Shown here piece after piece: positions 1-10,791 of a DNA stretch of 64,000 nucleotides (positions are counted from its first letter, which is position 1; each line of letters begins with the position of its first letter). A model generated the notes under the pieces. That model did not search any database. It was not told the DNA's origin and worked only from the letters and a program-made list of their open reading frames with translations. Location of the stretch: assembly GCA_030015575.1 (NCBI GenBank), contig CM057340.1:756159632-756223631 (forward strand), given 5' to 3'. The DNA comes from Agapanthus africanus (taxonomy: Eukaryota; Streptophyta; Magnoliopsida; Asparagales; Amaryllidaceae). A program made the position numbers and the translations under genes.

Positions 1-134
1 CCGTTCTTAAGCAGCCACCACAACTTCCGATACTGCCCTACAAGCGGCTCAATATCGACCCTTGTATACAATCCACAGGCGCGGATAAACATTTCCCTAA
101 CAAAGTCCCATCCGTGGCTAGGGATATGTCTACG

Positions 135-330
135 CGGTGACCAGCCCTTGTAAGTCCTCTCGACTTATAAGGAGAAAGCACTCTTGTAAGATCCTTACGA
201 CTTATAAGAGACCATGCACTTAGGGGTCCCCACGATTCCTGAGGAGAAAACACACCTACGAGATCCTCACGACTCGCAGGGAGAAAAACCTTTATGAGAC
301 CCTTACGGCTTATGAATTCAAAAGCCTTAG
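135..330 (+). repeat. Array of about five stem-loop units with a constant loop
   Basis: Units of about 40 bp each hold two pairing arms of 8-10 nt around a loop close to ATCCTTACGA or CCTCTCGA, followed by GGAGAAA. One example is CTTGTAAGTC pairing with GACTTATAAG. Arms differ between units but still pair. Where they do not pair by Watson-Crick rules, they mostly make G-U pairs when read as plus-strand RNA. The same array type occurs in elements A and C. Confidence 0.75.
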
Positions 331-484
331 TCGACAGGATCCTAACCCTGATCGCTAAGCCACCTTTGTTCGACATCGACAGAGACAAATGATGATTCGC
401 TCCTGGCAATATCCCAGTTGCAGCGGTGCTGATACCGAAATCGGTGTCTAATTCCAAACTTGCAGCAAGGAGCTAACGAGCCAT

Positions 485-715
485 ACGTGCATACGAAATA
501 GCCGAAATGTTGGGGCAACTTGCAACAAAATCAGCAAGTAAAAACGTATGCATGCAAAATAGCAGAAATGATTGGGCAACTCGCAATAAAAAGCAGCGAG
601 TAAAAATAAAATAAATAGCCGAAATGATTGGGCGCCGCAAAAAATAACCGAAATGATTGGGCAATCGCGACCTTCGCGATATAAAAGCTGAAATGATAGA
701 GCATCGCGGAAAGAA
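485..715 (+). repeat. AGCCGAAATGATTGGGCAA boxes with following hairpins
   Basis: The 19-nt box or a close variant recurs here about every 40-75 bp. It is followed by short inverted repeats: CTTGC with GCAAG, CTCGC with GCGAG, and TCGCG with CGCGA. Stem sequences change between units while pairing is kept. Elements A and C carry the same block. Confidence 0.75.
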
Positions 716-904
716 ATAAAATAAAATGAAATTTATGCTCTACAGGTGATATCACATCAATTTCTGTATACAATCCAGGGGCACAAACAAAAAAGGAATC
801 ACACCTTCCCCCCAGGCTCCATCAGAAGAAGAAGCCAAATCTCAACGGTTCCCAGACAACCTGGAGACCACTTCGATATTCGTCTCATTACAACAGACAA
901 TACG

Positions 905-1352
905 TCAGCACATGACCCAGTCGCGGAAATACGTCATCCACATGACCCCCGCTCGGAAATACGTCATCCACATGACCCCGCTCGGAAATACGTCATCCAC
1001 ATGACCCCGCTCGGAAATACGCCATCCATATGACCCCGCTCGGAAATACGCCATCCACATGACCCCGCTCGGAAATACGCCATCTACATGACCCCACTCA
1101 GAAATACGCCATCCACATGACCCCGCTCGGAAATGCGTCATCCACATGGCCCCGTTCAGAAATACATCATCCACGTGACCCCGTTCGGGAATACGTCATC
1201 AACATGACCCCGTTCGGAAATACGTCATCCATATGACCCCGTTCGGAAATACGTCATCCACATGACCCCGTTCGGAAATACGTCATCAACATGACCCTGC
1301 TCGGAAATACGTCATCCACATGACCCCGTTCGGAAATACATCATCAACTGAA
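905..1352 (+). repeat. 29-bp minisatellite, about 15 copies
   Basis: The unit reads close to CACATGACCCCGCTCGGAAA followed by TACGTCATC, giving a 29-bp period. Later copies drift to CGTTCGG and CATCAAC. There are no unique spacers, so it is a plain tandem array. It occupies the place that the 171-bp array fills in element A and the 159-bp array fills in element C. Confidence 0.9.
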
Positions 1353-2204
1353 CCGTTAACGTTTGTACTGCAACTGAACTGTTAACGTTTGTACGTTAAC
1401 AACAGGTCGTTTTTGGATTAAGTATGATGTACATTCTAACGTATGGATGCTTAGCTCGTTGTTTTGACTTTGATATGATATTTACGTTGATATGATATAA
1501 CTACGATTATAGGTACGATCGCGAAGGTTTTCGAGACGGAGATGGCGGACATAGCAGCGTGGATTTCAGCGAGCTCAACAAGTTGGTGAGTAGATTTATA
1601 TCTACGGGAGAAGTCGGGTGGATGGCGTATAGCACCCCCGCAACCTTATAAATAGGATAGTATGATATATAGTTAGTTTTAGTAGTTGTTCAAGATAATA
1701 ATATTGAAGTTATGATTGCATTTAGTATATATTCATGTGCATATAGTTTATTCATGATTTGGTGGATTGGTACGAAGGATTATGCCGTACTTGAGAGGAT
1801 TTGGAGTATTATGGCGATGTGGATACGGTACGAGGAACCATACCGTATTGGTGATGATGAGATTCGTATGCCGAATAACGGCCAAGTTTCCTTTAGACTC
1901 GTAAAATAATGTTTTACTTCGTTTTAGAACGTAATACTTGAGTGAGCTATACTCTTTTAAAAAACTAATGATTCGTTTCCCTTTTTGACGATAAAAGACA
2001 AGGAGGCGATGCCAATTTCCAAAACAAATATTCATTTTCAACCTAAGGCAGCTTCCTAATTTCAAAACCAACGTTTCGTTTCATTTTCAAGGATAATGGT
2101 ATAGCTCATAGCAAGTAATTACATTTAATAGTTACGCTTAGACTTACTTTGCATATTCGCGATGTATTATTTGATGTTACACGTTTCCGTGATACGAACA
2201 CTCT

Positions 2205-2470
2205 GATAGAACACTGCACAACTACCAATGAGTACTATACTGCACTAGCACGTACACATATGTTACACTGCACCTCATTGGTACTACCATGTCACTGTAG
2301 GACCGTTACACTACCTAATGCGTAGGTAACCATAGATACAAGTATGGATTATACACTTATAGAACACTCGCATAACTACTAATGATTTCCATGTTGCACG
2401 AGCACAGACGCGTATACTACACTACACATCATTAGTATTGCCATGACACGGTAGAATCGATATGTTTGTT
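2205..2470 (+). repeat. Direct duplication of about 145 bp, each copy with a matching inverted repeat
   Basis: Two diverged copies lie side by side, sharing AGAACACT, a Cys-codon-like TGCAC tract and a GTA(C/T)TACCATG-like tail. In copy 1, TACCAATGAG (2223-2232) pairs with CTCATTGGTA (2274-2283). In copy 2, TACTAATGAT (2377-2386) pairs with ATCATTAGTA (2428-2437). Both 10-bp stems are perfect although the sequences differ. Confidence 0.7.
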
Positions 2471-3038
2471 GCCTGTATGACTTAGTTGCGTACTTTACCT
2501 TTATTACCTGTTGGGTATTGCGAATACTAGTATCATGAGTATTCATATTTGATTCTTATGAGTTTTCAGGATGTTTTACTTTTGATGATATATATCAGTG
2601 GTATGGGACGCTGTTATATATGTATATATATAATATATCATCAGGAGGGCCTATGAGATTATTCCTATTCTTTACTTGACATATTTGGATATGATGAGTT
2701 GATGTCCACCATGAGTCATTTTTACGTTTTGTTTTACTCCGAACCGAGTGGGGGGCTGTACGGTTACGGATTTCTATGTTATCCAGACTGAGTGGGGGGA
2801 TATACAGTTGGATACATGGTGGACCCGGTTGAGACCGAGGGGCAGGATAGCCGCATTAGAGGCGGGGAGCCTAGCGAGGACTCTTGATACCGGAGATGGA
2901 GATGAGCACGGCAGATATCCAGGCGATACTGGCCAGGGCTCGATTGGGTACGGCGGATATCCAGGGGATACCGACCGGGGCCAAGGATATCGAGTGACGA
3001 TCATCTGTTGAGATGGTGTCGACGGTATCTGCATTTGT

Positions 3039-3130
3039 GTGTCGGTGATGGACATGAGAGATTTGAGAATTTGCGTGTCGGTGATGGACACGAGAGATTT
3101 CTGATTTTGGGTGTCGATGCTGGACATCCA
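3039..3130 (+). repeat. 36-bp tandem repeat, about 2.5 copies
   Basis: GTGTCGGTGATGGACA starts at 3039 and 3075, and a diverged copy starts at 3111, giving a 36-bp step. It is a local repeat inside the Tekay-like LTR with no coding sign. Confidence 0.75.
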
Positions 3131-4286
3131 TATATATTGATATGTTGCTATCATGAGATACCCAGTTATATTATAGTTTTTGTAGCCGACCAGGACTGAT
3201 CCGGGGGACAGTACCTGCATATCTCTTTACTGGTAATTGCATACATTAAACAGGAATTCAAATTGAGCTATAGTCCCATTATTTTGATATGTCTGGTATG
3301 ACATTGAAATCTTTTAAATTATAAACATCTTAACACTATTCATTAAAACAGCAGGTCGTATATCTTAAATAAGATACCTATTATATTTCATACTATCACG
3401 TCTGCTTTTATGCCGTGACATATGTATTCCACGGCTATTTTAATGGAGAGGTTTTACATATATATTTTCGGCTACTTATGAGCTTTTACCTAGATACAGG
3501 TCATTTATATGATATGTTCTACTTTGGGATCGCATGTAGATAGTGTTGCATTTACGATACATATACATATCATATATTATATTAGTACAAGATATGATAG
3601 TATTATACTTATGATCTAGGTATCGTTGTGTATTTCAATTTCTATCTTGTGATGTACTTTTATTCACTGAGTTGGCAACTCACCCCCCATTGTGCCACAG
3701 TTTCTTGCAGGTGTTACCGCTTGGATTATCAGCGGCTTGGGGCACACATTCCTTTCGGTGATTGCTCTGGCAGGTGGGTTACTGTTGTATCGTACTCACA
3801 TTTGTTTATTCTTATCATTTTGTATCTAGTAAAACTCTATCAACTTAGAAAGGGTATATTGTGGACTTAGAAGCGAGACATAGAGTTTGTGTGTTGTGAT
3901 ATCGTACCCATTGGAGTCGACCATTTTATATTGTTGATTTTGTTTCGCTTTTCTTTTCTTCGCCATTGTGCATCGTATATTGTTTGCTTGGTTGCTCCAC
4001 CGTTTGAGGCATGGAAGCTAGCTCCCGTTGGGATGCTATTTATATTTTTATTCTGTAGCGGGTTTATTCAAATTACAAAGGAGGCGTTGTCGAATTTTAA
4101 AACGTCATACATGCTTTTCAAATATACTTAGTTAAACTGATCCCATCTGATAACTATTTTAAATCTCACCTCCAATATTTTCAAAAAGAGTTTAGATTCC
4201 GGATTTCGGTTTACTTGGACCGCGTCGACGTCTTTAGATATCACGTGATTTAAGTGCCGGTCACGTGCCACATTTGGGTCGTGACA

Positions 4287-6066
4287 CAACCAAGATGTAA
4301 AACCTTTCGATTACACCTCTTATCTTCCCCTCCCACATCATCTATTATCGTTACTCTCATTTCTGTTTTTTCTACTCGAGATATGATACAATCTCCATTC
4401 GTATACAGTCTCGAATCTTCTTCGCGTCTATCTGTTACACTATCTTTCACCAACCATGGTGTTACCTTGATAAAATATTTGAATGGTTAATGTTTGGTTT
4501 TTGGGCTTCGTAAAGCCTTGTATATATTAATGCGATTTTCTCCTCTCTTACTTTGAAATTAAAATGCTTAAATAATAGAAACACTGTTTTAATTAAGTTT
4601 GGGGGCGCATTATTTAATGTATATATCTTTTCTTAAATAAATGAGAGAGAGAAAACCTCTCCGAAAATTTTGAAAACTCTAGTTTGAGGGGAAAAAAGAA
4701 AAATATTTTTAAAATGACTCTTGAAAGAAAGGAAATTTTTGCACGATTGTGAGCCAAGAACAAGTTTGGGAGAGGATTTTACTGTCGTTCACTCTTGACC
4801 CCTTCTTTATACCATCTTCTTGAACTATTCTTTCTAATTTTCAGATTTTGAGCTTACAGAACGACATTAGTGAGGACATTGCTGCAAATAAGTTTGGAGG
4901 GAAGGATTGTATGGATGGTTTGTATGTATCTGCGCATCATATGTAAATTTTGCATTGCATAAAAAAAACTTAAAAAATTTTGAAAATAAAAGTTAGAAAG
5001 TGAAAAATACATATAAAAGAGAGAAAGAGACTTAAGAAATGCAAGAAAATTATATATTTTAAAATGAAGCTAGTAATACGTGGTCATGAGCTGTTATCCC
5101 AATGGTTAGTAAGATGAAGAAATTACTAATCCGCGGATAGAAATAAGTATGAAAAATAGTCTCTATTCTTTAGTCCAAACTTTTGAATGTTGATACCCTA
5201 TTATACGCACTTACACATCTTGAAACTTAGGATAGTAGAGAATACCTTGAAATACTCTTGCCTAAAAACCTTAGTATAAAAAAATCATCAACAAAATATA
5301 AATGACACATAAAATAAAATTTAAAAGAAAAATAAACACTGATTTTGTAATTACTTAAGGATGCATATAAAAAATATAGCGAGGATGCCTTATCACCTAG
5401 TGCCTTAGACCAACTGGTTTGGGAGTCACTGCCATCCTTAGGTATTACAAGATTAGCATATTGCTAAGTACGCCTTAATAAATGAGCACATTCGGTAATC
5501 GGTTGGTTAGTACCTCAAGAAATATTAACGGTCGCATGAAGAATGTGTAAGCAAATCTATCTAAAATATCACAAACTAAAAAGTACAAAGGAATATGGAT
5601 AAAGGGCATGATAGCTTGAATTGAATTCTCCAAGTATAGGATGACTTTTACACATACGTAGGGGTATATGATCGATGTTTAAAGAAGAGTTAGGAAGGGA
5701 GACTAAAGACGATGTTTTATTGAGGGAGGATGTGATTTCCGAAATCTTATCAAGACCATTAAGATAGGGCTCATGACAACTAAAAAGCTTGTGTAGTTTG
5801 AAATTCTTATTTTCAAGTTTTTCTTTTATACGTTCTTATCTTTGCATGTAATTTTTGTCTTCTTTCTTTTATTTTGAAATTTTGTGGGTGTAATCCGCTG
5901 AAAACCCTCAGAAGATAACACTCCTCCTATTAGGGACACCTAGATGTTTAAAGGCTTGTTGCACGAGCTAAGTGCAATCGTGTTGCCTACGAAAGTGTGC
6001 TAGATTTTTTTCTTTTGATAATAAAATAGTTTGCTTGGGACGATCAAAGATAAGTTTGAGGGTATT
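4287..6066. other. AT-rich gene-free stretch
   Basis: I see no gene here. Motifs of the form AAGTTTGGGGG or AAGTTTGGAGG occur at about 4597, 4765 and 4890. Near 6030-6066, a TTGCTTGGGACGATCAAAGA tract is followed by AAGTTTGAGGGTATT. Tracts of this kind often lie just before the 3' LTR in plant Ty3/Gypsy elements, so part of this may be an old element tail. Nothing more can be supported. Confidence 0.4.
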
Positions 6067-7540
6067 TGATCAGTCAAATCTATTCCACATTTGTATGGAC
6101 ATTTTCCCTACCATTATTAGTTACTAAAAGATAGTATTTGTAAATTAAGAACATATGTGGGTTTATGTGTAAAAAAATTATTATCATATGTTTCTTAATT
6201 TATAATTGGGGAATATATGCATATCATATCAAATAGCATAATCAATATTATTAAGATATAAAATCATATAATTGGTTGGAATATTATCTCAAATAAAACA
6301 AATGCTACTAACAATGTGATTTGAGATATTATGCAGATATTATAATAAGATCAGCTCAGGTTTGAACTATATGTAGGTTATCCACATCAAATAGAATTAC
6401 AAAACCAAATCTGCCGAATATTAGGAGCAAATTGAAGAATCTTGCAACGACAGAGACTAAGAGATATATTTTCAGAATATTTTTATCAGAAAGATCTCCA
6501 AATATCGGGAGGAAAAGACACGAAGAATTTTGAAGCACGAACCCACCAAGAGGCGGCGGATCCGCGGCCAATAAGGGCTTGGGGTGGCAGTTGCGCGGTC
6601 TTATGGTAGCCGTAGGATGTGAAAAACCAGGTGCTTGATCGTAATTTCACACACTTCAACATGACGTCTAAGGTTTCAAGTTCCAGAGCGTATATAGAGG
6701 ACCGAGAGCTATATATCTATAAGAATCGAACTATCCATCGAAGAATCGATTGATCTAACGACCAAGCTATCTAGAGAAAAGTAAGGTTTTGTAATTTGGT
6801 TTTTCAGCGAGCAAATTTTGTAATTCAATAGTTATTCAATAAAAGGTAGTTCTTTCTTTTAATTTTGTCGCATTTACTTTCTGCCATTCCTTTTCGCATT
6901 TACATTCTGCATTTACTTTCGGCATTTTCAATTTTAATTACGGGTTTCGTTTTCTTCCACCTTTCTTCTATTTCATTGATCTCCATGAGCGAATAAATTC
7001 TTGCTTGCTAGGATTTGTAGGATAGGGTAGAATAATGGATGAAAAATATCACTTAAATTCTTTTTAAAATTTTAATTTTTATAAATTTTAGCAAAATGAA
7101 TATTAACCCTCTTATCGGGCGCGCTATCAATACAAGATAATCACGACCACGATTTAAGATTCGTTAATAATCGTTCTGTTAAAAGTTTGAGATAAATAGA
7201 GATCAATGGAAAGACAAGGGTCGGTAGGGAGAAACCCTAATTCTCTCCAAGAACCCTAATCCGCATTCATCGCTATTTCTCTAGTATTAAATAATTAAAA
7301 GATAAAGAAGAATTATTTTTAAAATTCCATCCATTAAGTACTAAGTCCTATAAACCCTATAAAGCCTTCTATTATAAACTTTTCAAACCTTCTTAATAAT
7401 AAACGATAACAATTCCACCTTTTTTCTATCAACCCGTCTAAAACAATAAAAGCGGTTCACCGTTTCCCTGTGGACGACCCGTACTCACTACCGGCTAGCT
7501 ATTACGATACCGTTATTGATTGCGGTAATTTACAACACAC
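6067..7540 (+). mobile_element. Possible LTR of an unclassified Ty3/Gypsy element
   Basis: A purine-rich tract (AAGTTTGAGGGTATT) ends where TGATCAGTC begins. The segment runs about 1.5 kb to AATTTACAACACA after the tract CCCTGTGGACGACCCGTACT at about 7470. That phrase recurs in LTRs of several plant Gypsy families. I see no second LTR, primer site or clear target duplication. The call rests on motif memory and is tentative. Confidence 0.3.
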
Positions 7541-8007
7541 ATAAAAACAATTTTCAAACCAATCAGTAGTTAAATTAATAAATAAATTTTATCATAAAAA
7601 TTTCTACAATTACATGCAACACATGTGCCAAAAACACTAGTTATTATAGTGCTAAAAGGAGTGGGTTCCAAAATTGAAAATCCAATTTCAACCACAGCCT
7701 CACAAATGGCTATACAATTTTCTTCTATTTCCTACCTAAAAATTAAAAAGAAAATTTGAATGTTAACTACTCTTTCTCTCTCTATATTTTCCCGATAACT
7801 AACTACTACCCATTTTAGAGAAAGAAATATAAAATTTCCATTTAATAAAAGGCTTATTTACTGAGACTCCCAATAAGTTTAGGTCATTTTAACAAAACTA
7901 ATATCACCTTTAAAACTATTAAGAAACCATGACTTGACGGTCAATGTTACTGCTCATGTCAAATGACCACTTTGGCCTTTTTATAATATAATATAATTAA
8001 TTATAAA
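7541..8007. other. AT-rich flank left of element D
   Basis: There is no gene. The last five bases (8003-8007, ATAAA) would be the left target duplication of element D; its partner would lie past the right end of the window. Confidence 0.4.
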
Positions 8008-10721
8008 TGTCACTCCCCGCTTCCTAGCGTGCGTTGCGATCGGCACGTGACAGAGCCAACCATGCTACCTGTGGCTAGAAAATATCCCTCCACGGTCACA
8101 TTACGGCTGTCTATAAGATATCAAGAACGGTAGAAATAAATAATATATCTAGTACATGTCCATCTGCCAGAATAAACGAGTCAAGAAATAATATCAGGAA
8201 GCAATAAATCCAATAAACAGTAACAATCTGGAAAATACGTCCCAAATACGGGCTCACATCAGGAAATGAAAATACGGAAAGGAAAATAAACAAAGCTAAA
8301 CACTAACATGCTCCTCACTGTTCGGCCTGTCGGCTGAAATACTCCTGGTCAGCCTGCAACAAAGATAAAGGATCTGGGTCATGCAGAACCCAGACGTCAG
8401 TGCGTCATAATATCAAACAATAAAGTATAATCAGGATGCAACGACATATGCAGTCATGAGTATAAACGATAACATGAATATACAAGTAAACATGGAAATG
8501 AAACGGAGAGATGTGTATGGGCATGTGAAGCGCGATGAGTAATCTAAACTGTGCTACTGGGTTATCTATTCTAAAGTTTGTTTGAAATCAATTAGTGTAC
8601 TCCTCCATGTAACTTAAAAGAATATATCCCATTATCCCCCGAGACCACGGATCAGGTAGGAAGAGTCACGAATGACTCTGTCTCGTTATCCCCCGGGACC
8701 ACAGATCAAGTAAGAACTACGGATCAAGTAAGAACTACGATGATTCTGTTCCGTTATCCCCCGGGACCACGGATCAAGTAATAACCTTTTAAGCTACACA
8801 TCAATTACACTTATGATTTCCCCATACCCCCAAGGTTATGTGTTCAAGTCAGGTATTGATAATCTGAAGCTAATGCCAACACAGGATCAAGCAGGTATAG
8901 GTTTTGTCTATATAGACAACAGAATATGTCCATCAGGACAACAAGTCAGGATTGTCGGCATTAGTATTAGGATCAGGTATCAAGTCAAGCAGTGGTGTAT
9001 CAGGTCATGTCAGGTAGTGCATATGTATCACACGGATGCTCAAAAGTAAAACTGTAGCAAGTATCGAAACACGATAAAAGCACGGATGCATGAATAGTAA
9101 TCAACGATAACATATAATGAGTCCATGAGTCGTATGATGCATAATAGAAAGCATGGTATATGAATCTAGCAGTAACATGAAGCAATCAGGTTCCAGATGC
9201 AACTAAATATGTAATATACAGTACGGATCTGAACGGATATCGAAAAACAGTAAAACCATAACATCGGATGCATAATGCAACATAGATGTATTATTTTTAG
9301 TCATATGGATATAAATATATAAATATAGGATGTAGCAGGATAAACTTGCCTGATCGGATCTCAATACGGGGTGCGTACGACGTGTCCGATGTCGGTAAAT
9401 ATCGCAACACACACGTGCGTACAGAACTGAACCAAGCAAAGCAAGAACACGACCACGCTGGCTGAGGATGTTCAATGGGTTGCCCGGATTGTCGACGGCG
9501 GCACAGCTCCAGCGATCACCGGGAAACGGAAAACCGAGAAGAAAGAAGTAGAAGAAGAAGAAGAGAGAAGAGAGAAGAGAGGGGACTGGGTTCACTGTGC
9601 TCTGGGGTCAAAGAAGGCAGCGAGAGGATGTCGAAGATGGGTGTTGGGTCACCATCGATGGGGTTTTTCCGGTGAGGCAGCGGGGGCCACAGGTTGTGCA
9701 GGGTTCTTGCACAGAGAGGGTATGAAGCTCGGGTTCTTTGGAGAAGAAGAGAGGAGAGAGGGGAGAAGAGAAAAGTGAGGTGGCAAGGGGAGGTTAACGA
9801 GGTCAACGGTGATGAGGGCGAACGAGGGGGAGTGCGGTGACGTGGGGTTTCCTGCAGGCGATGGGTCGTGGGCATGGGCGTCGGGTGATGGCGGTGGTGG
9901 TTGTGGTCATGGGAATAGGGGGAGGAAGAAAGGAGAAGGGGGTGGTGACGACGAGGGGTCGAAGGAGTCGGAGGTGGCGAGAGGCGAGGGCGTAAGTTTG
10001 AGCTTCGTGACGAGGGCACAAAAGTTGGAAAGAAAAGAAGATGAGGGGAGAGAGACGTGGGTATCAGTGTGGTTGGGATTTGGGTTATAAAAGATTTTAA
10101 ATATATATATTTTAGGAAATATATTTTATTTGTTTTAAATGTACAGTTTATATATTAGAATATAATATTAGGTAAATTTGAGTTTTCTGGCTAATACAAA
10201 AATACTCCGAAACACGCCCGGGTCGGATCTAAAATTATGGTTTGAAAATACGGATAATATACGTGTCAACCAAAACCAAAATACGATATCCGGTTAAAGA
10301 AAATGCATACCCCCAAGAATGGATGCACGTAGCGTGCACGGAGCGATCCAAACGAGTCTGTTTCACTAAACGGGACGAGAACATGATGCACGGATGCTAC
10401 CACAGGGTCAGGGGTATGATGCAGGCCATGCTAGATATTTTTAAAAAATATTTATTTTACATTATTTGTATTATTAAAAAATGCAGATACCTGATATAAT
10501 GTAAGTATATAGGATATAAAACACGAGAGTGCACGGATCCTCTGCACAAGCAGGGATAAATTATAAACAGGAATCAAGACGGCTTCCGAGCCTGCGGGTC
10601 GAGTCGTATACCAAGCACAGTTACCCAAACACTATCCGCACCCAAAACAAATAAAACAGGAAATAGCCATAAATAAATAAAATAATCAAATCGAGCATGT
10701 ATAACAGACTAGGGTGTTACA
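8008..10721 (-). repeat. 3' LTR of element D (2714 bp)
   Basis: On the minus strand it starts TGTAACACCC (10721) and ends GTGACA (8008), the usual Tekay-type ends. Directly upstream, the minus strand carries GAGGACGAAAT, a phrase common just before the 3' LTR in this lineage. The same sequence recurs at 17595-18153 plus 40659-42577, which defines the pair. A GAA/GAG-rich tract (9536-9580) and a G-rich tract make open frames that are not genes. Confidence 0.85.
8610..8800. repeat. About 60-bp tandem repeat with a CGAA hairpin inside the D LTR
   Basis: GTTATCCCCCGGGACCACGG recurs about three times. Between copies lies AGAGTCA-CGAA-TGACTCT, a perfect 7-bp stem with a four-base loop. The other D LTR keeps this hairpin at about 40745. 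Confidence 0.7.
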
Positions 10722-10760
10722 TTATACCCAACTACAAAAATAATTTCGTCCTCGAAATTC
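10722..10760 (-). other. Element D polypurine/pre-LTR tract
   Basis: On the minus strand, GGAATTTCGAGGACGAAAT is followed by a short AGTTGGGTATAA tract and then the LTR start TGTAACACCC. This is the usual layout at the end of Tekay-type pol regions. Confidence 0.55.
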
Positions 10761-10791
10761 CCGGAACAAGAAAAGACAAGCAAACATGAAT

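Larger units (their letters stand above)
1..904 (+). mobile_element. Post-pol non-coding tail of a third Tat-lineage element (remnant)
   Basis: This stretch matches, in the same order, the region after integrase in element A (about 31530-32330) and, on the other strand, in element C (about 62720-61866). Shared landmarks are the phrase CTACAAGCGGCTC, the phrase TTGTATACAATCCAC, an array of stem-loops, the AGCCGAAATGATTGGGCAA boxes, and a second TATACAATCC phrase near 767-776. The orientation puts its pol to the left of the window. It codes for nothing; the open frames across it come from the repeats. It is a fossil fragment with its right side lost or overwritten. Confidence 0.75.
1400..4286 (+). 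mobile_element. Tekay/Del-type LTR remnant
   Basis: The right end reads GGGTCGTGACA, a usual 3' end for Tekay-type LTRs. Inside, the tract around 3660-3740 (TTGGCAACTCACCCCCCATT then TTTCTTGCAGGTG) and the GATCGCGAAGG tract near 1510 resemble known Tekay LTR interiors. No TGTAACACCC start is visible, so the left end is missing, probably at the junction with the minisatellite near 1350-1420. No primer site follows 4286, so this is a 3' or solo LTR. It is an old fossil. Confidence 0.55.

Noticed and set aside
905-1352. CRISPR-like array
   Set aside because: Units of 29 bp abut each other with no unique spacers, and the context is a plant retrotransposon.
1712-2071. Small open frames at 1712-1909 (+) and 1748-2071 (-) as genes
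   Set aside because: They overlap each other on opposite strands in an LTR remnant and show no domain or codon pattern.
4250-4490. Small open frames around the right end of the Tekay-like LTR
   Set aside because: They overlap on opposite strands, cross the LTR boundary and have no family resemblance.
9475-10090. Open frames in the D LTR (GA-rich) as host genes
   Set aside because: They are low-complexity GAA/GAG and G-rich tracts, repeated at 41475-42114 in the other D LTR, with changed frames.
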